This document shows, in pieces, positions 1-8,019 of a stretch of 35,381 bases of DNA. Each line of letters opens with the position of its first letter. The stretch's first letter is position 1. The notes under the pieces were generated by a model, which searched no databases, was not told the DNA's origin, and saw nothing but the letters and a program-made list of their open reading frames with translations. Origin of the DNA: DAONLM01 sp035406685 (GTDB lineage Bacteria > Spirochaetota > GWE2-31-10 > MWDO01); assembly GCA_035406685.1 (NCBI GenBank), contig DAONLM010000006.1, forward strand, positions 1 through 35,381. Direction: 5' to 3'. The translations under genes and the position numbers were made by a program.

Positions 1-237
1 TGGAAGCAACTCGGAAATAAAGGAGAGTGGGCTGCTACAATAGCAGGCGCTGTTATAGGAGATAAATTATATACAGTAGAATCAAGTGGCATTTTGTATG
101 TAACAGATACAAAGACTGGCAAGTGGAACAGTATAGGAAAAGCAGAGTTTGCAGCAACTGTATTTATGTTTGCTTGTGGAAATAATCTTCTTACTATAGA
201 AAAAGATGGCAGTCTATATTCAATAGAAACTAAATAA
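1..237 (+). CDS. C-terminal end of a beta-propeller-like repeat protein (partial)
   Basis: The reading frame is open from base 1 and ends at TAA 235-237, followed at once by a second TAA, so only the last 78 residues are visible. They contain two similar units about 40 residues apart: W1 and W42, AAT at 11-13 and 51-53, and the LYTVESSG / LLTIEKDG segments at 23-30 and 63-70. A tryptophan-anchored, glycine-rich ~40-residue repeat of short beta strands is typical of beta-propeller blades (tachylectin-, Kelch- or RCC1-like). I cannot assign the exact family or a function, because the N-terminus, including any signal peptide, lies outside the window. No partner gene follows; the next 590 bp hold no intact gene. 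Confidence 0.75.
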   Translation, partial: WKQLGNKGEWAATIAGAVIGDKLYTVESSGILYVTDTKTGKWNSIGKAEFAATVFMFACGNNLLTIEKDGSLYSIETK

Positions 238-271
238 TAATCAGAAGAATTTTAACTCTTAGGGATAATTT

Positions 272-313
272 ACAACCTTCTTTAAATAATTATAACTATT
301 TAAAGGAAGTTGT
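272..313 (+). terminator. Stem-loop after the propeller gene
   Basis: A 17-nt arm at 272-288 pairs with 297-313 around an 8-nt loop; the two internal mismatches become G:U-type pairs in RNA. It begins 35 nt after the stop codon of the partial gene. There is no clear T-run after it, so it may act as a weak terminator or as an mRNA 3'-end stabiliser. Confidence 0.5.
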
Positions 314-389
314 ATTATGTGTAAGTACTAGTTAAAACTCTTTTAGGAATAAATTAAAAATATTTTGATGAAATAAAAAAGGATTTAAA

Positions 390-620
390 AAATATCTTTC
401 ATTATCACAATTAATTACTTTTAACATTATGAGATTCTTTTTAAGAATAAAATAGTTAAAGACATTTATAAAATTAAAATATTTTATTGACTCAAAAGAT
501 TTACCAGTTTGTAAGAATTATAATTTATAGTCATAAAGTAACAAAATCATTAACAAAAAAAACACAAAAAATATGAGATTGTTCATTATAGTCTGCTATT
601 AGATAAGCTTATTAAAAATC
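390..620 (+). pseudogene. Decayed IS982-like transposase fragment
   Basis: The stretch 238-825 has no intact gene. In the frame starting at 390 it reads LSLSQLITFNIMRFFLRIK, then a TAG (453-455), then LKTFIKLKY-FIDSKDLPVCKNYN up to about 524. After a one-base frameshift, the frame from 526 continues YSHKVTKSLTKK. The order FIDS..LPVCKNYN-YSHKV is what I know from the DDE core of IS982-family transposases, where the aspartate of IDS is catalytic. The region between the N-terminal helix and the IDS motif is too short, which implies an internal deletion. Several stops and the frameshift make it non-functional. I did not find terminal inverted repeats. The call rests on recalled family motifs, not a search. 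Confidence 0.55.
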
Positions 621-758
621 TTAAAATATATTTGTATGCAATTCTGGATATTATACAACTATATTTAGTTAAATATAAATATAACCAAAATTTTAAAAAT
701 TATAGATTTATTTTTTTCAGCTATTATAAAAAAAATTAAAATTTTATAAAATTTTTAC

Positions 759-787
759 TTGATTTTTTATCCAAAAAATATTAAAAT
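759..787 (+). promoter_or_regulatory. Candidate promoter of the CoA-disulfide-reductase-like gene
   Basis: TTGATT (759-764), 17-nt spacer, TAAAAT (782-787). The start ATG at 826 is preceded by a GAGGA ribosome-binding site at 814-818. The -35 box is a moderate match, in a very AT-rich region. Confidence 0.45.
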
Positions 788-825
788 ATCAATATATACT
801 AATATATTTATTTGAGGATTATTTT

Positions 826-3285
826 ATGAAAATTATAATAATTGGTGGGGTTGCAGGAGGTGCAACAACTGCTGCAAGATTAAGAAGAAATGATGAAAAA
901 GCAGAAATCCTTTTAATAGAAAGATCTTCTTACATATCTTATGCAAATTGTGGTTTACCTTATTATATTGGAGATGTTATAAATGAAAGAGAGAAGATAT
1001 TTGTTCAGACACCAGAGGCTTTTAAAAAAAGATTTAATATTGATGTGAGAATAAATAGTGAGGCAATAAAAATAGATAGAAAAAATAAAACTGTTGAGAT
1101 TGAAGATTTAACTACTCATAAAGTATACAAAGAAAAATATGATAAACTTGTGCTTTCGCCAGGAGCATCACCCTTAAAACCACCAATTCCTGGTATAAAT
1201 GGTGAAAACATATTTACGTTAAGAAATGTAGAGGATACTGATAAGATAAAAAATTATATTCTTACAAAAAAACCAAAAAAGGCTGTTATTGTTGGAGCTG
1301 GATTTATAGGTCTGGAAATGGCAGAAAACCTCTCTCATCAAAATATACTGGTTACCATCGTGGAAATGGCTGATCAGGTAATGAATGTAATTGATTACGA
1401 AATGGCTGCAATGGTTCACCAGCATTTAAAGACAAAGAATGTTGAATTTTATCTTAAAGATGGGGTCTCTTCTTTTCTCAATAAAAACGATAAAGTTATA
1501 GTAAAACTAAATAGTGGCAGAGAGATCACATCTGATTTTGTTATTCTATCAATAGGTGTAAAGCCAGAGATAAAACTCGCAAAAGAGTGTGGTCTTGAAA
1601 TAGGGAGCCTTGGGGGAATTTCTGTAAATGAATATATGCAGACATCTGATCCAGATATTTACGCATTAGGAGATGCTGTAGAAGTTTTAAATCCAATAAT
1701 AAATAAAAAGCAGCTAATCCCATTAGCAGGTCCTGCAAACAAACAGGGGAGAATTGTCGCAGATAATATTATATATGGTAATAAATATAAATACAAAGGG
1801 ACAATTGGGACAGCAATTGCAAAGGTATTTGATATTACTGTGGCTTCAACCGGAGCATCTGAAAAATTATTAAAAAGAGAGAATGTTCCATACCTAACAT
1901 CAATTACACATTCTTCATCTCATGCTGGTTACTATCCCGATGCCTTACCAATGTCAATAAAATTACTCTTTTCACCGTCTAATGGTAGAATATTAGGTGC
2001 TCAGATAATTGGGTATGAGGGAGTTGATAAAAGAATAGATGTTATTGCTACTCTAATAAAATTAGAAAAGACAATATATGATTTAGAAGAGGTAGAGCAT
2101 GCCTATGCACCACCTTACTCTTCTGCAAAGGATCCTGTAAATGTTGCTGCTTTTGTTGCAGAAAATATTCTTACAAACAAAGTAAAAGTTATTCAGTGGT
2201 ATGATCTGTTAAAGACTGATATGAACTCTTTTACTATTATTGATGTTAGAACATCAGATGAATTTAAACTTGGTGCAATAGAGAATGCAATTAATATACC
2301 AGTCGATAATTTAAGGGAAAGACTAAAAGATATACCAAAAAATAAAAAGATAGTTGTATATTGTGGAGTTGGATTAAGAGCATATATAGCAGCAAGAATT
2401 CTTATGAATAACGGTTTTAATGATGTGTATAATCTTTCTGGTGGTTATAAGACATATGAACATGTTACTAAAAAACAGAGTAATGAAGATATTTTTGAGA
2501 AAGATTTTATAGGCAAGGATAATCTTATTTATCAATATAAAGTAGAAGAAGAGTTAATAAAAAAAGAATTTGAGATAAATGCCTGTGGCCTTCAGTGCCC
2601 TGGACCTATTGTTAAATTAAAAGAAGAGATTGAGAAAATAAACAATGGAGAGAGAATAATAGTAAAAGCAACAGATCCTGGATTTTATAATGATGTAAAA
2701 TCATGGTGTAATGTGACCGGTAATACACTTATATCATTACAAAGCGATAAAGGAATAATAACTGCTATAATAGAAAAATCATCTTCGCATTCAAAAAGTA
2801 ATATAAGATCAGTATATGACAATAAAACAATGGTTATATTTAGTGATGATTTTGATAGAGCACTGGCATCTTTTGTAATCGCAAATGGCGCAGCATCAAT
2901 GGGTAAAAAGGTCACAATGTTTTTTACTTTTTGGGGATTAAACATTATAAAAAAGAGAAAAAAGCCAAAGGTTAAGAAAGATCTTATGGGTAAGATGTTT
3001 GGACTTATGCTGCCAAAATGGAGCAAAAAATTAAAATTATCAAAAATGAATATGGGTGGATTAGGCACTTTAATGATGAGAATGAGAATGAAACAGAAGA
3101 ATATTGATTCATTAGAAGAAATGATAGAACTTGCTTTAAAAAATAATATAGAACTCGTCGCATGTCAAATGTCAATGGATGTAATGGGTGTAAAGAAAGA
3201 AGAATTGATTGATGGCGTTAAAATAGGCGGCGTTGCAACATATTTAGAAGAGACAGAAAAGTCCAATCTAAATCTCTTTATTTAA
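826..3285 (+). CDS. CoA-disulfide-reductase-like flavoprotein fused to rhodanese, TusA and DsrE-like domains
   Basis: An 819-residue, four-module protein for cytoplasmic thiol, persulfide or polysulfide chemistry. Residues 1-445 are a pyridine-nucleotide-disulfide oxidoreductase of the CoA-disulfide reductase / NADH oxidase type: a GGVAGG FAD-binding start (7-12), the single redox cysteine C42 in YANCGLPYYIG, and a second Rossmann motif (VGAGFIGLEMAE). Residues ~450-550 are a rhodanese domain with active cysteine C513 (VVYCGVGLR). Residues ~580-655 are a TusA-like domain with the CGLQCPGP motif (C587, C591). Residues ~665-819 are a DsrE/DsrE2-like domain with C780 in ACQMSMDVMG. All expected cysteines are present, so sulfur could be passed between domains within one chain. 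CoADR-rhodanese fusions are known; the four-part form is longer. The exact substrate (CoA polysulfide, CoA disulfide or O2) cannot be read from the sequence. Confidence 0.9.
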   Translation: MKIIIIGGVAGGATTAARLRRNDEKAEILLIERSSYISYANCGLPYYIGDVINEREKIFVQTPEAFKKRFNIDVRINSEAIKIDRKNKTVEIEDLTTHKVYKEKYDKLVLSPGASPLKPPIPGINGENIFTLRNVEDTDKIKNYILTKKPKKAVIVGAGFIGLEMAENLSHQNILVTIVEMADQVMNVIDYEMAAMVHQHLKTKNVEFYLKDGVSSFLNKNDKVIVKLNSGREITSDFVILSIGVKPEIKLAKECGLEIGSLGGISVNEYMQTSDPDIYALGDAVEVLNPIINKKQLIPLAGPANKQGRIVADNIIYGNKYKYKGTIGTAIAKVFDITVASTGASEKLLKRENVPYLTSITHSSSHAGYYPDALPMSIKLLFSPSNGRILGAQIIGYEGVDKRIDVIATLIKLEKTIYDLEEVEHAYAPPYSSAKDPVNVAAFVAENILTNKVKVIQWYDLLKTDMNSFTIIDVRTSDEFKLGAIENAINIPVDNLRERLKDIPKNKKIVVYCGVGLRAYIAARILMNNGFNDVYNLSGGYKTYEHVTKKQSNEDIFEKDFIGKDNLIYQYKVEEELIKKEFEINACGLQCPGPIVKLKEEIEKINNGERIIVKATDPGFYNDVKSWCNVTGNTLISLQSDKGIITAIIEKSSSHSKSNIRSVYDNKTMVIFSDDFDRALASFVIANGAASMGKKVTMFFTFWGLNIIKKRKKPKVKKDLMGKMFGLMLPKWSKKLKLSKMNMGGLGTLMMRMRMKQKNIDSLEEMIELALKNNIELVACQMSMDVMGVKKEELIDGVKIGGVATYLEETEKSNLNLFI

Positions 3286-3319
3286 ATTTTAATACAAAAT
3301 TAACTTTTTTTATATTATC

Positions 3320-3348
3320 TTGCCAAAAAAGAGAAAAATTGTTATACT
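3320..3348 (+). promoter_or_regulatory. Promoter of the adenylate cyclase gene
   Basis: TTGCCA (3320-3325), spacer of exactly 17 nt, TATACT (3343-3348). It lies in the 94-bp gap after the upstream gene, so the cyclase probably has its own transcript. A GAGAAG ribosome-binding site precedes the ATG at 3380. Confidence 0.7.
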
Positions 3349-3379
3349 CAAAACATAAACTAATAATTTAAGAGAAGTT

Positions 3380-4519
3380 ATGTATAACATTATTTACATT
3401 GGAAAAAATGATAATTTAGACATACAAAAAATGTCCCTTGATCTTACAAAGATGAATAATGAAGAGATAAGAATAATAAAAGAAAAAGATCTTGATGCAG
3501 GTATAAATCATCTTTTTTTTGAAACTTCTGTTATTCTTCTTATTATTGAAGAAGATATAGATGGTGCAGAAGATTCAATAAGAGAGTTAAAAAAAGATGA
3601 AGCATTTAAATTTATGCCAATAATAATTATTATTAATCAGGATGATATTGAAAAAAGAAAAAGATATTATTCATTAAGTATCGATGGTATTATTAACAGG
3701 GATTTCTCAGTAGAAGAGATTGTATTAATCTGTAATTCTGTAATAAAACACAAGATAAGACTCGATCAGGTTCTTTCTCAATTAGGTGAAGTCTCTGAAA
3801 AAAATATTACCAAGGCAATTCAATTAGATTTATTAAGAAAATTTATTCCATTAACAGTATGGGAAAAAACAGAGGATCTTGCTGAGGCTCAGGATTTTGA
3901 GATACCAGAAGAGGAACAGGAACTTGCAATTATTTTTGCAGATTTAGAAACATTTACCACAATGGCAGAAAAACAAACTCCAAAAGAGGTAATCCAGATG
4001 TTAAATGGGATATTTGATATAGCCACCCAGATAATATATCAAAATTTTGGGGATATAGATAAATTCATAGGTGATGCCTTTTTAGCTGTTTTTAAACATC
4101 CAGAAATGGCTCTATTATCAGCAATAATGATACAGGATGAAATAGTATCTTACAATGAAAACAGAAGGAGAAATAATCAAAATACCTCTAATTTCAGGCT
4201 TGGGGTTCATTACGGCAAGGTAATAAGGGGAAGTGTTGGTGGAACCGTTAGATTTGATAACACTCTTATAGGTGATCCCATAAATACTGCTCAAAGATTA
4301 GAATCAATGTCTCCTGCTGGTGGTATTCTTGCATCAAAAGATATTATTTTAAAAGTAAAGAGTCTAAAAGATTTTAATATTCCATATAAAAATTATAACT
4401 TAAAAGGGAAAGATAGAGAAATAGAAGCAACTCTATTCTATGAATATTATAAAGAACATCCAGAAATAAAAACCATTTTATTTAAAGAGAGAATAAGAAT
4501 AGAAAAAGAGGCTAATTAG
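3380..4519 (+). CDS. Class III adenylate cyclase with N-terminal degenerate receiver domain
   Basis: 379 residues. The C-terminal half (~180-370) is a class III nucleotide cyclase catalytic domain predicted to make cAMP from ATP. The two metal-binding aspartates are D188 (FADLETFT) and D232 (KFIGDAF). Purine-selecting residues are K228 and D299 (LIGDP), the combination typical of adenylate rather than guanylate cyclases. The transition-state pair N302/R306 (NTAQR) is also present. The first ~125 residues have the alternating strand/helix pattern of a response-regulator receiver, but the end of strand 3 reads LLIIEED without the usual phospho-aspartate context, and the late strand (DGIINRDF) has no clear lysine. 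It is therefore probably a pseudo-receiver sensing by binding rather than by phosphorylation. There are no membrane segments. Its last 8 bp overlap the convergent carA gene. Confidence 0.88.
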   Translation: MYNIIYIGKNDNLDIQKMSLDLTKMNNEEIRIIKEKDLDAGINHLFFETSVILLIIEEDIDGAEDSIRELKKDEAFKFMPIIIIINQDDIEKRKRYYSLSIDGIINRDFSVEEIVLICNSVIKHKIRLDQVLSQLGEVSEKNITKAIQLDLLRKFIPLTVWEKTEDLAEAQDFEIPEEEQELAIIFADLETFTTMAEKQTPKEVIQMLNGIFDIATQIIYQNFGDIDKFIGDAFLAVFKHPEMALLSAIMIQDEIVSYNENRRRNNQNTSNFRLGVHYGKVIRGSVGGTVRFDNTLIGDPINTAQRLESMSPAGGILASKDIILKVKSLKDFNIPYKNYNLKGKDREIEATLFYEYYKEHPEIKTILFKERIRIEKEAN

Positions 4520-5594
4520 AAATAGACATATCAACAAATTCTTTAAGAATATGATGACAATCATGAGGTCCAGGACCTGCTTCTGGATGAAATTGAACAC
4601 AATAGACTTTCTTCTTTTTACATAAGAATCCCTCAACTGTATTATCATTTAGATTAATATGAGTAAGTTCAACACCTTCTGGTAAAGAATCTTTATCAAC
4701 AGCATAGCCATGATTCTGGGTTGTTATATATACTTTATTTGTAATAAGATTTTTAACCGGATGATTACTCCCTCTATGTCCAAATTTAAGTTTATAAGTG
4801 GTTGCACCAAGGGCAAGTCCGATTATTTGATGTCCAAGACATATCCCAGTTACCGGAACCTTACCAATTATCTCTCTTGTGGTATTTATTCCATATTTTA
4901 CTATCGCAGGATCTCCAGGACCATTTGAGAGTAAAACCATATCAAATTTTTTATTAAGTATATATTTTGAATCTGTATCAGCTCTCATAACAGTGATCTT
5001 ATGTCCCATTTTATTCAAAAGCCTTGCTATATTCAACTTCATTCCAAAATCAACTATTCCAAGATTTAAACCATTACCTTCGATAACATATTCCTTCTCT
5101 GTTGTGACTCCAATCACAAGATCTTCTTTTGATATATCAACGGAATTTTTAGCAAGTTCGATCATCTTGTTATCCGGAAGTCTTGTGGTTGTTATTAATC
5201 CCTTCATTGTTCCATAATTTCTCAAAATTTTAGTAAGTTTTCGAGTGTCGATCCCCTCTATGCCAGTTATATTATTTCTTTTTAAGTAATCAGAAAGAGT
5301 CTCTCTACTTCTAAAATTATTAGGAAAATCGCAATATTCCTTAACAACAAAACCTCTTACCTGAATCTTTCTTGATTCATTATCCTCTTCAATCACACCA
5401 TAATTGCCTATTTGTGGATATGTCATGGTAACAATCTGTCCTGAATATGAAGGATCAGTAAGAACTTCCTGATAACCAGTCATACCGGTATTAAATACTA
5501 CCTCACCTTCAACATATTCTGTTGAACCAAATGAATATCCTTCAAATATTGAACCATCCTCTAAAACAAGATATGCTTTTTTTCTCTCTTTCAT
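4512..5594 (-). CDS. carA: Carbamoyl-phosphate synthase small (glutaminase) subunit
   Basis: 360 residues, normal length for CarA. It hydrolyses glutamine and passes ammonia to CarB for carbamoyl phosphate, a precursor of arginine and pyrimidines. The N-terminal CarA-specific domain (1-~150, with FNTGMTGYQEVLTDPSY) is followed by a class I glutamine amidotransferase domain with nucleophile C252 in GICLGHQ and the H336/E338 pair in QFHPE. It is the third gene of argB-argD-carA; only 3 nt separate it from argD, and its ribosome-binding site (GGGAGAG) lies inside the end of argD, so translation is probably coupled. No carB is present in the window. The stop codon is formed by the palindrome CTAATTAG, shared with the convergent cyclase gene. 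Confidence 0.96.
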   Translation of the reverse strand: MKERKKAYLVLEDGSIFEGYSFGSTEYVEGEVVFNTGMTGYQEVLTDPSYSGQIVTMTYPQIGNYGVIEEDNESRKIQVRGFVVKEYCDFPNNFRSRETLSDYLKRNNITGIEGIDTRKLTKILRNYGTMKGLITTTRLPDNKMIELAKNSVDISKEDLVIGVTTEKEYVIEGNGLNLGIVDFGMKLNIARLLNKMGHKITVMRADTDSKYILNKKFDMVLLSNGPGDPAIVKYGINTTREIIGKVPVTGICLGHQIIGLALGATTYKLKFGHRGSNHPVKNLITNKVYITTQNHGYAVDKDSLPEGVELTHINLNDNTVEGFLCKKKKVYCVQFHPEAGPGPHDCHHILKEFVDMSISN

Positions 5595-5597
5595 TGA

Positions 5598-6800
5598 TTA
5601 TTTTATCTCTCCCAATACTTTATTTAAAGAATCAATTACAATATCTACCTCTTTTTTAGTAATAATTAAAGGTGGCAAAAACCTTACAACATAATCACCA
5701 GAAGGTATTGTAATAATACCTTCATCAAAGAGTTTATTTATAAAATCCCTATTTGAAAAATTCAATTCCATTCCTAACATTAATCCCATTCCTCTTATAT
5801 TAACAATTGATGGGTATTTTTCTTTTAATTCCAACAATCTATTTTTAAAATACTTTCCAACAACAATTACATTTTCAAGAATATTCTCTTTTTCTATAAT
5901 ATCTAAAACAGTTGAAGCTACTGAAGTAGATAATAAATTACCACCAAATGTTGAAGAATGATCACCAGGTCCTAATATAGAAGCAAAACTCTCTTTTAAA
6001 AGCATTGCCCCTATTGGTAGCCCAGCAGCAAGGCCCTTTGCAAGAGTTATTACATCCGGTTCTATGTTATAAAAATTTTCATACCCAAAGAGTTTACCAG
6101 TCCTACCCATACCAGTCTGAATTTCATCCACGATCATTAAGGCATCATAATCATTACACAATTGTCTTATCTTTCTTACAAAATCATAGGTTAACTCTTT
6201 TATGCCGCCTTCCCCCTGTATAACTTCAATAAAAATAGCACATACATTCTTATCAAAAGTCTTTTCTAATTCATTAATGTCATTTGGCTCAACATAAATT
6301 ACACCTTCTAAAAGAGGCTCAAATCCTTTCTGATATTTTGTCTGGCCTGTAAGTGTAATAGTTGCAATTGTTCTTCCATGGAAAGAATTCTTAAGAGAAA
6401 TTACTTTATACTTATCATCCCCCCCTTTAATCTTTCCATACTTTCTTGCAAGTTTTAAGGCAGCCTCATTTGCCTCTGCACCTGAATTACAAAAAAACAC
6501 TTTACTAAAAATAGATTTTTCAATCAATTTTTTTGCAAGATTTATCTGTGGCAAAGAGTAGTAAAGATTACTCGTATGAATAAGATTTTCAGCCTGCTCT
6601 TTGATTGTCTTAACTATCTCTGGATGAGAATGCCCAAGTATAGATACTGCTATCCCAGAGCCAAAATCAAGCATCTTTTTTCCAAAATCTGTATATAAAT
6701 AACATCCTTCTCCTTTTACAAAGGTAAGGGGGAATCTTTTATATGTATTTAGAATATATTTATTATAATCTTCTATAATTGCATTATTATATATATCCAT
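5598..6800 (-). CDS. argD: Acetylornithine aminotransferase (class III, PLP)
   Basis: 400 residues, the usual length. It transfers an amino group from glutamate to N-acetylglutamate semialdehyde in arginine synthesis; many ArgD enzymes also act as succinyldiaminopimelate aminotransferase. Visible motifs are the cofactor phosphate site CNSGAEANEAALK (104-116), NSFHGRT (138-144), the pyridine-ring aspartate D225 in VDEIQTGMGRTG, and the PLP lysine K255 in LAKGLAAGLPIGA. The start follows AAGGA at a good distance. It lies 41 bp after argB and 3 bp before carA on the same strand. Within class III aminotransferases, the neighbours favour ArgD over ornithine or GABA aminotransferases. Confidence 0.94.
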   Translation of the reverse strand: MDIYNNAIIEDYNKYILNTYKRFPLTFVKGEGCYLYTDFGKKMLDFGSGIAVSILGHSHPEIVKTIKEQAENLIHTSNLYYSLPQINLAKKLIEKSIFSKVFFCNSGAEANEAALKLARKYGKIKGGDDKYKVISLKNSFHGRTIATITLTGQTKYQKGFEPLLEGVIYVEPNDINELEKTFDKNVCAIFIEVIQGEGGIKELTYDFVRKIRQLCNDYDALMIVDEIQTGMGRTGKLFGYENFYNIEPDVITLAKGLAAGLPIGAMLLKESFASILGPGDHSSTFGGNLLSTSVASTVLDIIEKENILENVIVVGKYFKNRLLELKEKYPSIVNIRGMGLMLGMELNFSNRDFINKLFDEGIITIPSGDYVVRFLPPLIITKKEVDIVIDSLNKVLGEIK

Positions 6801-6841
6801 AAAAATCCTTCACTAAGTTTAATAAAAGTATCTACTTTCTA

Positions 6842-7732
6842 TTAACTAATAACCATTGTTCCAATCCCTTTATCAGTAAAAATCTCAATTAGTATGGAAT
6901 GCTTTGTTCCTCCATCAATAATATGAGTTCTTTTTACACCATTCTGAATTGCTTCAATACAGGCTCTAACCTTTGGTATCATTCCACCTTTAATCTGATT
7001 CTTCTCTATCATCTCTCTTGCCTTTTCGATTGTAAGAGAACTTATTTTTGTTGCTGGATTATTAGGAATTTCATATATACCATCAACATCAGTAAGCATT
7101 ATCAATTTATCAGCCTTTAAAGCCTGTGCTATTTCTCCTGCTGCTTCATCAGCATTTATATTATAGCTTTCACCCTCATAACCAACGCCAATTGGAGATA
7201 TTACTGGAATATATCCCGCCTCACAGAGTTTTATAATAATAGTGGGATCTACTCTTTCAATATCGCCAACATATCCAAGATCAACTGTCTTCTGGCATTT
7301 ACCTTCAGAATCATAAACCTCTTCTGGTATTCTCTTTCTTGCTACTATTATATTTGCATCATTTCCGCTTAATCCTACTGCTTTTCCACCATATAAATTT
7401 ATCATACTTACTATTTCCTGATTAATTTTACCAACAAGCACCATTTGAACAACTTCCATTGCCTCTTTTGTTGTGACTCTTAAACCATTAACAAACTCAG
7501 ATTTTATATTTAATTTATTAAGATAAGAGGTAATTTCTGCACCACCACCATGAACAACAACTGGATTGATTCCTATAAATTTTAAAAGAATTATGTCGTG
7601 AATTATATCTTTTTTTAGATTATCATCCATTGTTGAACCGCCATACTTTATTACAAATGTCTTATTTTTAAATGTCTTTATGTAAGGCAATGATTCTATT
7701 AAGACTTCGGCTTTTTTTATTAATTGTTCCAT
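6842..7732 (-). CDS. argB: Acetylglutamate kinase
   Basis: 296 residues, amino-acid kinase family. It phosphorylates N-acetylglutamate, the committed step of the cyclic or linear arginine pathway. Motifs are VIKYGGS (catalytic-loop K29, GG 31-32), VVHGGGAE (59-66), the NADEAAGEIAQAL substrate region, and GGMIPK near the C-terminus. The protein carries an N-terminal helix of about 20 residues before the first strand (KAEVLIESLPYI). In characterised enzymes this extension is found in hexameric, arginine-inhibited acetylglutamate kinases and is missing in the E. coli form, so feedback inhibition by arginine is a reasonable inference. It is the first gene of the operon, with GGAG before the ATG and a long structured leader upstream. 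Confidence 0.95.
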   Translation of the reverse strand: MEQLIKKAEVLIESLPYIKTFKNKTFVIKYGGSTMDDNLKKDIIHDIILLKFIGINPVVVHGGGAEITSYLNKLNIKSEFVNGLRVTTKEAMEVVQMVLVGKINQEIVSMINLYGGKAVGLSGNDANIIVARKRIPEEVYDSEGKCQKTVDLGYVGDIERVDPTIIIKLCEAGYIPVISPIGVGYEGESYNINADEAAGEIAQALKADKLIMLTDVDGIYEIPNNPATKISSLTIEKAREMIEKNQIKGGMIPKVRACIEAIQNGVKRTHIIDGGTKHSILIEIFTDKGIGTMVIS

Positions 7733-7758
7733 CTTTCACTCCATAAAATAATATTTTT

Positions 7759-7805
7759 TGTTACATAAGATAATAGATAAGCTTGATCATTATCAAAATG
7801 TAACA
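7759..7805 (-). promoter_or_regulatory. Long imperfect dyad in the argB leader
   Basis: TGTTACAT (7759-7766) is repeated inverted as ATGTAACA (7798-7805). Inside it GATAAT/ATTATC pair as well, and the centre is AAGCTT (7779-7784). Only a few bases are mismatched or bulged over about 23 nt per arm. It lies between the predicted argB transcription start and the ribosome-binding site, so it would form a hairpin in the mRNA leader or act as a large palindromic operator. Confidence 0.6.
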
Positions 7806-7813
7806 GATTATGC

Positions 7814-7830
7814 AAGAATATTTTATTCTT
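7814..7830 (-). promoter_or_regulatory. Second inverted repeat in the argB leader (possible ArgR-type site)
   Basis: AAGAATA-TTT-TATTCTT, perfect 7-bp arms, lies just downstream of the predicted argB start of transcription. It resembles an ARG box (TGAAT-N4-ATTCA) but has A/T instead of T/A at the arm ends and a centre one base longer. Binding by ArgR is therefore only a possibility. Confidence 0.35.
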
Positions 7831-7851
7831 TTAAAGATAAAATGTTTTATA

Positions 7852-7880
7852 AATATAACAATTTTTTGATTTTTTTTCAA
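7852..7880 (-). promoter_or_regulatory. Promoter of the argB-argD-carA operon
   Basis: On the minus strand: TTGAAA (7880-7875), 17-nt spacer, TATATT (7857-7852). The predicted start is near 7845, giving a leader of about 110 nt before the argB ATG. No other candidate of this quality is seen between argB and the upstream terminator. Confidence 0.65.
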
Positions 7881-7949
7881 GACAAATTGAACTTTTTTAT
7901 AAAAAATTGTGATACAAAAAATAAAATTTTTAGCCTAAAGTAATATTAT

Positions 7950-7981
7950 AAAAACAAGGGGGATATATACCCCTTGTTTTT
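7950..7981 (-). terminator. Strong bidirectional intrinsic terminator
   Basis: Perfect 12-bp arms AAAAACAAGGGG (7950-7961) and CCCCTTGTTTTT (7970-7981) flank an 8-nt loop, so a G/C core is followed by a T-run in both directions. It ends transcription of the TPR gene, whose stop is 38 nt away, and insulates the arg operon promoter. Confidence 0.9.
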
Positions 7982-8019
7982 CTTACTCTATTTCCTGAAA
8001 GGATAATCTATAAAAATTT

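Noticed and set aside
7814..7830. Confident ARG box for ArgR.
   Set aside because: Arms and spacing deviate from the consensus, so only a tentative inverted repeat is reported.
7758..7943. 61-codon plus-strand frame in front of argB.
   Set aside because: It runs opposite to the arg operon across its promoter and leader dyad; composition is F/K/N-rich with no homology.
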